Positions 21,089-30,460 of a DNA stretch of 64,000 nt are shown piece by piece. Source of the stretch: Actinernus sp. WN-2022 (taxonomy: Eukaryota > Cnidaria > Anthozoa > Actiniaria > Actinernidae); contig JAOWCC010001634.1 in NCBI GenBank assembly GCA_030867875.1, positions 54,222,021-54,286,020 on the forward strand. The letters are read 5' to 3'. The notes below the pieces were generated by a model. The model had not been told where the DNA came from and ran no database searches. It saw only the letters and a program-made list of their open reading frames with translations. The position numbers and the translations under genes were made by a program. How positions within the stretch are numbered: position 1 is the stretch's first letter; each line of letters opens with the position of its first letter.

Positions 21089-21906
21089 ATGTCGTATTTC
21101 AAATACACTCTAAGTCTGACAGAAGGCTTAAATCATATCAGAAGCATGCACCAATTATCATCCGTTTGAAAAATAGCCAGTATCTGGTTCATATACTATT
21201 TTGCTGACAAAAAGGCAGGTAAATAAAATCGAGAAGAGTAAAAGAGATGGCACAGGTGTTGACAATAAGATTAGTCAAACACAGATTAGAAAACAATAAG
21301 GTGGATTTCTTGGTAGTTACCGATGTTGGTCGCATGGCTTTACCATGGATAACAAAAGCAGCAGCACCACTAACAACAGGTGCTCTATCTGGACTTTCTA
21401 TTTGGGGTATGCAAAAAAAATTCCTAAACAGGGTTCCGGAATATTTAGTGTTCCACAAGATAAGGTTGATAAATTGATAAAATATAAAGATTATCTAAAT
21501 GAAGCCCAGAAAAAGCAGATTGTAAGTGCACTCCAAACTGGTTCTGGATAACCCTAAAACTGACTAAGAAACAACAGTCAGGCGGATTCCTCGGAACATT
21601 GCTTGCTTTACTTGGTATTCCTATGCTTATCAAGGCATTGGGTGGCGGTCTACAGGTTGACACAAGAACAGCAAATTCAAGTATGCAAAACGTGTATGTT
21701 CTCCAAATTCTAAAGGCGGTTATATTAATCCCCTCATGCTTCAACCACCTCCATTTTATGGTCAGTGGAATGAAGATGGTACAATTGGTTACGGGATAAA
21801 AAAAAATCCAAAAAACAAAGCTCCAAAAAAAAAAAAAAAAGGAAAGGGATTGCTACTAGGAAAGAACAGTACCTTCAATATTCCACTTTTAGGATCCCTC
21901 CTTTAA
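21089..21906 (+). pseudogene. Hydrophobic GGFLG-type virion protein, heavily frameshifted
   Basis: ATG at 21,089 (SYFKYTLSLTEG). Pieces in changing frames carry KYKDYLNEAQKKQIVSALQ, then LTKKQQSGGFLGTLLALLGI and PMLIKALGGGLQVD, then proline-rich and lysine-rich text, ending IPLLGSLL with a stop at 21,906. The glycine-rich hydrophobic GGFLG...LGIP segment followed by a basic tail is a layout I recall from small virion proteins (core or membrane-active) of adintovirus-like elements. At least four breaks, including an A-run at 21,824-21,840. No function is certain. Confidence 0.5.
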
Positions 21907-22370
21907 TCCAATTCAAGAATAAGGGGCTTTCGAATGTTGATATAATGAATTGGGTTAAACAATTAGACAATAAGCATTTTAGAAGTGTATTTTCGAGAGA
22001 TCACTTACCTAAGCTTATTAATAAAAAAGAATGTGGGATTATCAACTGATATGCAGAAACCGGCCCCGGTACGCATTGGGTGTGTTATAGAAATATAGAT
22101 AAGAGATACTGTGAATACTTTGATAGCTTTGGGCTGACCATGCCAAAAGAGGTAGAACCGTATTTATCAACTAGTGGTAAAACAATCATATATTCTGGCG
22201 ATGAGATTCAAGAAAGATCATCAGTTCTCTGCGGTTATTGGTGTTTATACTACCTATTAAAAAGACAACGTGGAAGATCAACATTGGATATTATTCATAA
22301 TCCATTGTTTAACATAAACAACCATAATGACAATCATCAGTTTTTAATCAATTATTTTAGTGTAATGTAA
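21891..22370 (+). pseudogene. Adenain-like cysteine protease, one premature stop
   Basis: A maturation protease that would cleave virion proteins. One frame runs from about 21,891 to the stop at 22,370 with a single in-frame TGA at 22,047-22,049. Text before the stop includes DIMNWVKQLDNKHFRSVFSR. Catalytic residues follow in the usual order: His in PGTHWV (codon 22,074-22,076), Asp in YFDSFG (22,122-22,124) and Cys in SVLCGYW (22,230-22,232). His-Asp/Glu-Cys with these contexts is characteristic of adenovirus-type proteases and their Polinton homologues. No ATG is seen near the 5' end, where the frame overlaps the preceding gene. Confidence 0.75.
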
Positions 22371-22399
22371 TTATATATAAAAAGGTTAATTCATATTGT

Positions 22400-23227
22400 G
22401 TCAAAGAAAAGAAAGTAACAGGTTGTATTCAAGGGAGTGAAGGATATGAAAAGGCCAAAAATGGAAGAATGATGTTAAAATGTACTTGTGCTTCATGTGG
22501 AATAACTAAGAGTAAGTTTGTCAAAATAACAGATAAGCAAGGTGGTAGTTTATTACCAGGGGCATTAATGATTTCTGCTGGGTTACCGTTAATGGCTGGA
22601 GCTGCTGCCTTGTCAATGCTTCCAGGAAGTGGCGAAATTGCTTCAACACTTTATAAAGGTGCTGTAAATGAATTAGCTAAACAGGCTCGTATTAAAGCAG
22701 CTGATTTCATACAACAAGAAGGTCAAATCTTATCAAATCAAGCATCTAAGAAGGTTCGTGGTGGTGAATTAAATTGGGATGGTTCAGTAAAGCTTCCAAA
22801 AGATTTGCGTTATTATCAAGATCCTGATTCATATATTGATGGTGGTAAGTTAGACATTCATGCATTAATTGGTAAGTTACCAAAACCTAAGGGTGGATTC
22901 ACACCCATAGATTATAAATACATGGGCCCATATAAACCTCTTGAGAAACAATTAGAGTATGATAAAACAACTGGGGAAGTTACTAAATGGATAGTACCTC
23001 CAAAAAATAAATTAGATGAAATATCAGCTCATCATGATATTTGTTACGATATGGGCAATAACAAAGGTGACTGCGACAAGAAAATGGTTAAATCTATTGA
23101 TCAAATACCATGGAAAGACAAACCACGGGGAACTACTGCCGTTCGAAATATCATCAACACAAAACAGAAATTAGGGTTAGGTGTTAAGAAGCCAAAAAAC
23201 GGAAAAAGCCGTCAAGTGAAGAAATAA
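22400..23227 (+). CDS. Phospholipase A2-like virion protein with zinc-ribbon N-terminus
   Basis: Open from an ATG at 22,469 to a stop at 23,227 (252 codons). The coding text begins earlier (about 22,400) without an ATG, and there reads YCVKEKK where a second CxxC pair would be expected. CTCASCG (residues 5-11) is the surviving knuckle. A hydrophobic alanine/glycine segment lies at about 30-55. The C-terminal third has a parvovirus VP1-type PLA2 layout: YMGPYKPL (151-158) as calcium-loop-like text and EISAHHDICYD with the catalytic His-Asp pair (189-190). In viruses such domains open endosomal membranes; this role is inferred. The frame breaks exactly where the integrase text begins, so the two may once have been one gene. 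Confidence 0.6.
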   Translation, partial: VKEKKVTGCIQGSEGYEKAKNGRMMLKCTCASCGITKSKFVKITDKQGGSLLPGALMISAGLPLMAGAAALSMLPGSGEIASTLYKGAVNELAKQARIKAADFIQQEGQILSNQASKKVRGGELNWDGSVKLPKDLRYYQDPDSYIDGGKLDIHALIGKLPKPKGGFTPIDYKYMGPYKPLEKQLEYDKTTGEVTKWIVPPKNKLDEISAHHDICYDMGNNKGDCDKKMVKSIDQIPWKDKPRGTTAVRNIINTKQKLGLGVKKPKNGKSRQVKK

Positions 23228-24147
23228 ATTGGCAACATCAATTAGCTGAAGAATTACATAAACCCATAAAGCGTAATTTTACTCGACGGCGTGTTGTTGC
23301 AAATCATATTGATGAAATATGGGCTGCTGATTTAGTAGAAATGCAACAATTTTCAAAGTGGAACAAGGGTTATAAGTATCTTCTTATGGGAATAGATGTA
23401 TTCAGTAAAAATGGATGGATTGAGCCATTAAAAGACAAAAAAGGTGAGACAGCTACTGAGGCGTTTAAATCAATATTCAAAGAAGGATCTATGGACTGAT
23501 AAAGGTACAGAATTTTATAATAAACATCTAAAAGAATTATTAGAGAAACATAATATAACATTGTATTCGACAGAAAATGAAGATAAAAGTAGTGTAGTTG
23601 AAAGATGGAACAGGACGATTAAAACCAAAATGTGGAAACAATTTACTATCCGAGGTAATACTATGTACTTAAACACGTTACCTAAATTGATAAAAGAATA
23701 CAATAGTACAAAACATTCAAGCATCAAAATGACACCTATCGAAGCTAGTAAAAAGAAGAATGAAGGAATTGTTTATTTCAATCTATACGGTGATATGGAG
23801 GTATCAAAACAGAAACCAAAATTTAAAGTTGATGATAAGGTAAGGATAAGCAAATATAAACGAAATGTTTTTGATAAAGGGTATACTCCAAATTGGACTG
23901 AAGAAGTATTTACAGTAAAAAAAATCCAATATACAAACCCTATTACATATAAGTTAAAGGATCTGAATGGTGAAGAAATTAAAGGGAGTTTTTACACTTA
24001 AGAATTATTAAAAGCTAAACAAGATGTTTTCCGTATTGGTAAAGTTATTAGGAGGGATTATGAGAAGAAAATGGTTTTAGTAAAATGGAAAGGATATAGT
24101 GATGAATTTAATAGTTGGATATCGCTGAAGGATTTACAAGATATGTA
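23228..24147 (+). pseudogene. Polinton DDE integrase with chromodomain, broken
   Basis: A retroviral-type integrase that would insert the element. Text starts just after 23,226 (EELHKPIKRNFTRRRVV) in a frame different from the preceding PLA2 gene. First catalytic Asp is in IWAADLV (23,329-23,331). A frameshift near 23,485 precedes the second Asp in WTDKGTEFY (23,498-23,500), and the Glu is in VVERWNR (23,600-23,602), leaving about 33 residues between, close to the canonical 35. A stop at 23,999-24,001 separates a C-terminal chromodomain-like piece (KMVLVKWKGYSDEFNSWISL) that ends near 24,147. Catalytic triad and chromodomain together are typical of Maverick/Polinton integrases. Confidence 0.85.
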
Positions 24148-24238
24148 AGCAAACCTTTGTGGTGAAGTTAGAATATATTTAAACGCACTTTTATAATCAT
24201 ATAAAGACATATTATATATAGTATATACTATATATATA

Positions 24239-24445
24239 ATGATGGAAACAATAAAAAGAAAAAGAGGTAGACCAACAATATATAACACTGATGAAGAAAG
24301 AAAAGAAGCTATAACACAAAGTAAAATAAAATACATGTTGCATAAAGAATGGTATTGTGATATATGTAAGAATATTAAAAATTACACATAAGCAGGTAAA
24401 ACGCAACACGTACAAACACAGAAACACCAACGAAATCTTAATTAA
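24239..24445 (+). pseudogene. Small AT-hook and C2H2 zinc-finger protein, one stop
   Basis: ATG at 24,239. It starts METIKRKRGRPTIYN (KRGRP is an AT-hook core), continues with a helical stretch and CDICKNIKNY, and after an in-frame TAA at 24,389-24,391 the same frame gives HVQTQKH, completing a C2H2 pattern, to a stop at 24,445. I recall near-identical small proteins as conserved unknowns in cnidarian Polinton-like elements. A DNA-binding role is suggested by the motifs. The preceding 60 bases are very AT-rich (TATATATAGTATATAC) and could be its promoter. Confidence 0.6.
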
Positions 24446-24570
24446 TTACATTTTTTTTTACTTTTGAATTATCTATAAAAATGGATATTTCAAATATACT
24501 TAAAATAAATTTTAAACGCACTATATACATATTTATAATATAAATTATGGGATCATCCTAAGAACGTGCG

Positions 24571-24654
24571 ATTTGATTGGATGCTCAGCGTGCTTGATTT
24601 TGTTATAAATGCACGCTCAAGAAAAAATCAAGCACGCTGAGAATCCAATCAAAA
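24571..24654. repeat. Hairpin with 30-base arms
   Basis: ATTTGATTGGATGCTCAGCG is mirrored near 24,633-24,654 with one or two mismatches, around a loop of about 20 bases (24,601-24,625). It may be one end of an inserted foldback element. Confidence 0.7.
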
Positions 24655-25838
24655 CAAAACGTATCGGTGATTGTTTTTCGCGAGTTTATATAGCTATCGG
24701 AGATAATTTCATAGACTGGGAAGAAAACAGGTCCGACTTTGAGTTGTTAAGGTGTGTTGAAGAAGAGGAAAATAAAAGTCGCTTCCCAAAACTAAAAGAA
24801 AATGATCGGCGAGAGAATTTAGCATCGGCTTCGTACACTAAAGCGACCACAAAATGGGATGCTAAAACGTTTGAAGTTGAGAAAAGCAATGTCCACATTC
24901 TAATACAGTGTTACTCATTGACAGTTTGATATAAAAAATGATTGAATTTATGAAAAATGTGGTTTTTCTAACAGCCTGGTGTATTATTAAAACGAGAGGA
25001 AAGTGACAACACAACAACAAGACATGACTCACCAATAACTCGACGATAACTGTAATAAGCCTGCTTTATGCTGAAACCTGAACAGTGAATTGTGAAGAAT
25101 ACAATGGGATTTCTCTGGTTACATGTAGAATTTCGTTTGAGAGGTTCCTGAATGTTCCTGAATGAATAACGGGCGATAAAACGTGCAGAGTACCCAGAAC
25201 TGGCAGAATTTCAAAACAGTAGATTGCCGGCCATGCCAACGAAGAGAGCCTCAAAAGCTACGCAACAAGGCCATCAGAGCAGCAGTTACAACACTGTTCC
25301 TTGGGATAAAGAAAATATCCTTCTTCAGACCACAGAATCAGTAATCAGTGTCAACTATGCAGTTGTTGTAGAAAATAGTCGGCAATCCTCAACTCACGTG
25401 TCCAACTCTACTGCCGCTAATTCGCTAACGCTTTCCCTGTGAATACGTTTCCATCAAGCATTTTCAACGCCTTGCACTATCACAATGTGCAGATAAATCT
25501 CTCCTGTGCTGACCAGAAATTGTAAAAAGAAAGTACTTTGTTTCCTGCAACAGTTTTGACCAGATGACAATATTACAACCCAATTTCTCTTGCAATTTCT
25601 GTCTTTCACTTTTATCGATTCACACGTTCTATTCTTAGCAGATTACTTCATCCAATAAGAAACGAGCTTTCAGATCGTCAATGTCAAGCTGTCACAATTG
25701 AACCAATCAGCGACGAAAAAAGTTGTAAACAAGTCAAGTACATTAAAATGGGGTTTTCGCTGTCGTCAGTTTGCTTTTAGATTTTTACGCGGGTTCTAAA
25801 GATTTATTTCCTTCGTCTACATTGAAGTTTATATTATA

Positions 25839-26004
25839 AAACAAATAAAATATGGTTCTCCTTGTTATATAACAAAATAATGCACTTTCGAGGTCTTGAA
25901 AAGCTGCTAAATGCACTCGCGTTCCGCTCGTGCATCCGCAGTTTTTCAAGACCTCGAGCGTGCATTATTTTGTTATATAACAAGGAGAACCATCTTTTAT
26001 TTGT
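25839..26004. mobile_element. Foldback/MITE with 67-base arms
   Basis: Arms at about 25,839-25,905 and 25,938-26,004 are near-perfect inverted copies (outer AACAAATAAAA, then GGTTCTCCTTGTTATATAAC). The loop itself contains a small inverted repeat around TGCACTCG...CGTGCA. No gene. Strong secondary structure suggests a miniature inverted-repeat element. Confidence 0.75.
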
Positions 26005-26478
26005 TAAATAGAAATATTATATATAGTATATATATAGAATGGAAAAATCATATATATATGAATATGAATAAATTAGATTTGATTTTTTTCCAAATCTCAA
26101 TTAATTAATATACTATTGAAACATAAAAAAAATCAATAAAATCAATTATATTGATAAAACGATGAATAAAATACATAAATTTGAAAATAATATGACGAAA
26201 GAAAATAATAAAATTAAAAATGATGAAAAACGCCTTACCTGATATGAAAAAAAACAATAAAGTATCCGAAAATAAGAGTTTCATTATATAAATTTAGAAC
26301 AGCAGAAGCTAAATTAGCAAAGAAATGGAAAAGTAATTCGTCATTCCTATAACTTTTCGAATCAAGATTAAGAAATATAAAAGGAGAAAGAAATAAAAAA
26401 TCAATTATATTAGACGTAGATATAAACATGTACCCATTAAAGAGAATAATAAAAAATACGTAACAGTTAACTTCAAAT

Positions 26479-26892
26479 ATGATGGTAAAAAAGAAACATG
26501 ATATTTATGAAGATATACCAGTTTTATCGACCCAAAATCTAAAAGATAAAGAAATTTTCAATACAATGGCATTCGTCATCGAAGAGATAAAAAATAATAA
26601 GTTCAAAATAAATAATGAATGGTATGAAGAAAAAGAATTTTCAGAAAACTTTATTCCTAGCTTTTGCATAACTGTTTATAAATACCAAGGCTCTGATATT
26701 AGCAAACATTACAATATCCATGATTGTAATAGAATGGACAAAAAGCAATTATATACCTCATTATCACGTACGACAAAATTCGAATATATTCATATTAATA
26801 ATAAAGAATTAAATAACATCTACTTTAACGGGAAAATGCCAAATTTAGAACTATGTAATGCTAAGTTCAATAGCTTACAAGATAACGTTTAA
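26479..26892 (+). pseudogene. SF1 helicase C-terminal fragment
   Basis: An open frame of 137 codons. The segment PSFCITVYKYQGSDI followed by KKQLYTSLSRTTKFEYIHI matches the last two motifs of superfamily 1 helicases (the UvrD/RecD/Pif1-type V and VI, with the TSLSRT arginine finger). Walker motifs and the rest of the helicase are absent, so this is the 3' end of a gene whose front half is lost in the interval to the left. In the element it would have served replication. Confidence 0.7.
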
Positions 26893-26925
26893 TGATAATG
26901 GCATCTATTAAATAAAAACAGTCAT

Positions 26926-27318
26926 GTGTATAAACACGAAAATAAAAATCCAAAAATTGAATTACTTGTTCTAGCACCGTCAAAAGATAAAAAGGCCTTA
27001 GAAAAAGTCGGAAACGGTTATATTCAAGAATACGCTGAAAAATATGGTAAAAAGTTATTAAATAAAAAATGCAATCCATTGAATAAAGTCAAAAAGATAG
27101 AATATAACGTAAGAATAGAAAATGAAAAACAACTAAGAGAAAGAATTGCAAAGCTAGAAAAAAAAATTGTCATGAAAGATGATGAAAATAATAAAATTTT
27201 ATTCTTTGATACTGTAATAAATGGAAAAAGATTAAAAACTATGGCATGGTACAAAAAACAATCCAAACAACAAGCATTAACAAAGATTGAACAAAAGAAA
27301 CAAGAAAAAATAAAATAA
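26926..27318 (+). pseudogene. GIY-YIG-type nuclease C-terminal fragment
   Basis: Text HVYKHENKNPKIELLVLAP, EKVGNGYIQEYAEKYGKKLL and NKKCNP resembles the second half of a GIY-YIG domain (the Glu-containing helix and the final Asn), followed by a lysine-rich coiled coil and NGKRLKTMAWYKKQSKQQAL. The GIY...YIG strands and the catalytic Arg are missing. The helicase end lies 33 bases upstream in another frame, so both pieces probably come from one fused gene with an internal deletion. Family call is by recollection. Confidence 0.45.
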
Positions 27319-27387
27319 TTAACACTCTACTTTAACTAATTAATTCTTTACTTTATCATATATTGGCATCCATTTATATGGAGAAGA

Positions 27388-28145
27388 TATTCTTTAACCT
27401 TTCTTTATAGGAGATTCTATATAATGAAATCATTACATAGAATCACAACATGGAATGCGATAAGGTTCATTGAATAATAAATCGCAACACCCATATAAAA
27501 AGCATCCACGGAATGGAAATAGTTTTCATTTTTTGATTAATTCGTTTATCGAAAAAAGACTGGCAAAATCATGGCAAAAAATTAAACCTTTAAGTATATA
27601 TAGTGAATTTCCTTTAAGTGTATATATATGTGAATTTCCTTTTAAGTGTATATATAGTGATTTTTCCTTTTAAGTGTATATAGTGAATTTCCTTTAAGTG
27701 TATATAGTGAATTTCCTTTAAGTATATATAGTGAATTTCCTTTAAGTGTATATATATGTGAATTTCCTTTTAAGTGTATATATAGTGATTTTTCCTTTTA
27801 AGTGTATATAGTGAATTTCCTTTAAGTGTATATAGTGAATTTCCTTTAAGTATATATAGTGAATTTCCTTTAAGTGTATATATATGTGAATTTCCTTTTA
27901 AGTGTATATATAGTGATTTTTCCTTTTAAGTGTATATAGTGAATTTCCTTTAAGTGTATATAGTGAATTTCCTTTAAGTATATATAGTGAATTTCCTTTA
28001 AGTGTATATATATGTGAATTTCCTTTTAAGTGTATATATAGTGATTTTTCCTTTTAAGTGTATATAGTGAATTTCCTTTAAGTGTATATAGTGAATTTCC
28101 TTTAAGTGTATATAGTGAATTTCCTTTAAGTGTATATAGTGAATT
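27388..28145. repeat. Right terminal inverted repeat with satellite
   Basis: The inner 200 bases (27,388-27,588) mirror 69-268 at the left end. From 27,589 it turns into an AT-rich satellite continuing to 28,145; the left end shows only about 68 bases of the same satellite because the window starts there. Confidence 0.85.
27589..28145 (+). repeat. Higher-order satellite, 128-base period
   Basis: Basic monomers of 24-28 bases of the form TTTAAGTGTATATAGTGAAT plus TTCC. Five variant monomers (24, 27, 28, 25 and 24 bases) make a 128-base higher-order unit that starts at 27,589, 27,717, 27,845 and 27,973. The exact spacing shows recent expansion of the five-monomer block. Confidence 0.92.
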
Positions 28146-28285
28146 CGACTTTTTCGATTTATTCGTTAACGAGAAAGACTTGTGCTATCATGGCGAAAAA
28201 AATATCACCTTTAAAAATAGCGGTTGTATCCTTCTTAACCCAGAAGTATAATGAGTGTGAGAAATCGCCATGACAGCACAAGTAG
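28146..28285. repeat. Diverged second copy of the terminal repeat edge, with hairpin
   Basis: From about 28,152 the sequence (CGATTTATTCGTTAACGAG, then GACTTGTGCTATCATGGCG) aligns imperfectly with the terminal repeat just before its satellite (27,530-27,590). CTTGTGCTATCATGGCGA near 28,173 is also mirrored by TCGCCATGACAGCACAAG near 28,264. This may be an older element end flanking the present one. Confidence 0.5.
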
Positions 28286-28960
28286 TGACGTGATCGTGCA
28301 AATGTCCTATTTTACCACTTTGAATGCCCGATCAAAGTAATTTAACTGTAGATGAGTTTAGAAAGATGTGAAAGACATAATTTGTACCGAGTATGCGCCA
28401 AATAATTAAGCAAGAAGTGGCGCTCATACACAGTTTCAGTTGTTTGTTTATTTATTTACACACTGATCATTTTACGTACATTGTACAATGAATGGAACAT
28501 AAGGATAATTTTACAAAGTGACAGTTGAGTTGATTAATAGATTGGTATATAATGGTCAAAGGAGCATAGCTTTCGGGTTGACCAGTACCTTTTGAGAACA
28601 GAAATGCGGAACAGTAAAGAAACAGTAGTTCTAATCTAAGCAGTTAGAGTGATTTTACTTGACCCGTGAAACAGAAACTCTTAGTTACTGTGTAATACCA
28701 AGATAAACACAAAAGAGAACAAACGAATTAGAGTGTAATAGTGTGTAATACGCTAGTATCTATTTCAAGGGTTAAGTAAAATCACTCTAAATGTACAGTA
28801 ACTATTACATTAAATGTAGATATCATTCTAATTAATTAATTACTTATAAGGTTGCATATATTGTAAGAATTAAACTAGATTTGTTTACTCAGTTAATATT
28901 TCTTGTAAGACTTTTTTAAACTGTAAAAGGGTAGTTTTTTTAATAGAAATTGGTATTTCA
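28286..28960. other. Gene-free sequence with one inverted repeat
   Basis: No coding signal. TTAGAGTGATTTTACTTGAC near 28,647 is mirrored by GTTAAGTAAAATCACTCTAA near 28,770 with one mismatch, leaving about 100 bases between; this looks like a small foldback element. Confidence 0.5.
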
Positions 28961-28964
28961 CGAC

Positions 28965-30460
28965 AGCCTCAATGCTTTGACCGAGCGATGCGACAGTATC
29001 GAGAATTCACAACAATCCCTCCGATAAGTATGACAAGGTCATCGAGACTATCCAGTCGATTAAAAAAGAAGCAACTACACGCCAAGCAAGTATGGATCAG
29101 CTAAGTAAATCGAATGATCGTCTTGAAGAATCATCCTATGCATTTGAGTCCACGATCGATGAAATACAGCAATATATGAGAAGGGACTGCCTAGAGGTCA
29201 CCGGCATCCCAATACTGCCAACTGACAATCCCAAACAACTTATCCAGGAACTAGACAGTGTTATAATCGACTAAACTCGATTAAGGTATGCTAACCGCCG
29301 TGGGAAGCATTTAATTAGGGCACCTGGTATATTATGAAGGTTACACGTCTTTTGCTCTGACCAAGGGCTAGCGCTCGAAACGTCAGCTGCTACTCGTTTC
29401 CCACGCCGGTTAGCATACCTTAATCGACTTTAGTTCATCATACCACTGTTTATCGTCCCTGACGACGCAGACCAACACTAGTTTTTACAGGAACTAGTTG
29501 CCCATCGTATCCAGGAGCTAGGCTCGTTGATCGGTAGAGCTTAATGAGAACCACATATCTACAGCCCATAGGTTGTCGGCTACCAAGAAAGTCAAAAACA
29601 GACTAATAGTTAAATTTTACTCACAGAGACAAACGAGAGGAGTTTTATAAGAAGAAAAAAGCTAGCGGGAAAGAAGATCAGCCAACTACCGTCAGTCCAG
29701 AAGGAAATTGGCTCAAGTATCTTTAGCGATAATAAGATCTATGTTAACGAATTACTAACCAGCTACAGAAAGTAGTTGTTCGGAAGAATTAATGCCTTTA
29801 AACAGGAGAACAAATTCAAATACCTGTGGATCACTAATGGAAAGATCTTATTAAGAAAAACTGACACTTCTGTTATTAAAGAATTTACTACCCACGAGGG
29901 ATTCACCGATTACCTGGATCAGTTTCAAAATCACTGACAATTTATTATAATGTGCTAGGCGTAAACAACCACCAGTATGTCACAAATAAGTGTTAGTGAT
30001 TTATTTAACGTCCTACCGTTTCCACGACTTGAACGACCGAGAGGTTAATTTCGCAATTGGCTCATGGTCATGTCAACTTGATCAGTTAATAGATAATGAC
30101 CTGTTCGAAAGTATACCTAATCCGGACAAATCCCGATCTAATGCTTACTACCCCAATGTCTGATTACTATATGCTTCCATATTAATTAGTGCTAAATAAT
30201 GCTGGTCCAAAAGCCTTTCCCTATTCCACTGCAACATAAGAAGCTTACAAAACACTAAATACAAATACTGACATTATTATACCAACAATGAGATCCCTAT
30301 AAATATATAGATATTACTGCCATACGTAAATTATCTGTCTACCCCCTCTCTCTTTATACATCTTTATAACAACCTTAGTTATTTTAGTAATATTATTGTA
30401 AATAGCATATTATGTTCCATAAATCATTCACAATAAAAAACTGAAAAACTGAAACTAAAG
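28965..30460 (+). mobile_element. Degraded CR1-like LINE relic
   Basis: Plus-strand ORF1 text is recognisable at 29,092-29,274 (LSKSNDRLEESSYAF, then YMRRDCLEVTGIPILPTDNP, the start of an ORF1 RNA-recognition motif). After a foldback insertion it resumes at about 29,555 (TKKVKNRLIVKF, EEFYKKKK), with many stops. FAIGSWSCQLDQLI and LFHCNIRSLQ near 30,050-30,250 look like the beginning of an ORF2 endonuclease; the rest of ORF2 is missing. The 3' end near 30,430-30,460 has AAAACTGAAAAACTGAAAC, a short tandem tail. Confidence 0.65.
29274..29430. mobile_element. Small foldback in LINE relic, with hammerhead-like text
   Basis: TCGATTAAGGTATGCTAACC near 29,278 is mirrored by GGTTAGCATACCTTAATCGA ending near 29,427. 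Between them lies CTCTGACCAAGGGCTAGCGC then TCGAAACGTC, which has a hammerhead-like CTGANNA, stem and GAAAC order, but with CTGACCA where CTGANGA is needed, so the core is damaged. The insertion divides the ORF1 coding text. Confidence 0.6.

Larger units (their letters stand above)
24446..26478. other. Degenerate interval, probably inserted DNA replacing polymerase region
   Basis: No recognisable Polinton gene. It contains a hairpin at 24,571-24,654, an open frame at 24,609-24,929 whose text I cannot assign (RFPKLKENDRRENLASASYT), unremarkable sequence to about 25,830 and a 166-base foldback at 25,839-26,004. From about 26,010 to 26,478 the sequence is very A-rich and may be decayed coding DNA of the helicase gene. 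In intact elements the DNA polymerase B and helicase genes would be expected near this end; no polymerase motifs are visible here. Confidence 0.4.

Noticed and set aside
24609..24929. Crypton/tyrosine-recombinase-related protein
   Set aside because: The phrase RFPKLKENDRREN loosely recalls KIAA1958-like proteins, but no catalytic residues are visible and the frame overlaps a hairpin arm, so no function is assigned.
27589..28145. Telomere or CRISPR-like repeat
   Set aside because: The monomer is 24-28 bases, AT-rich and tandem without spacers; it belongs to the element terminus.
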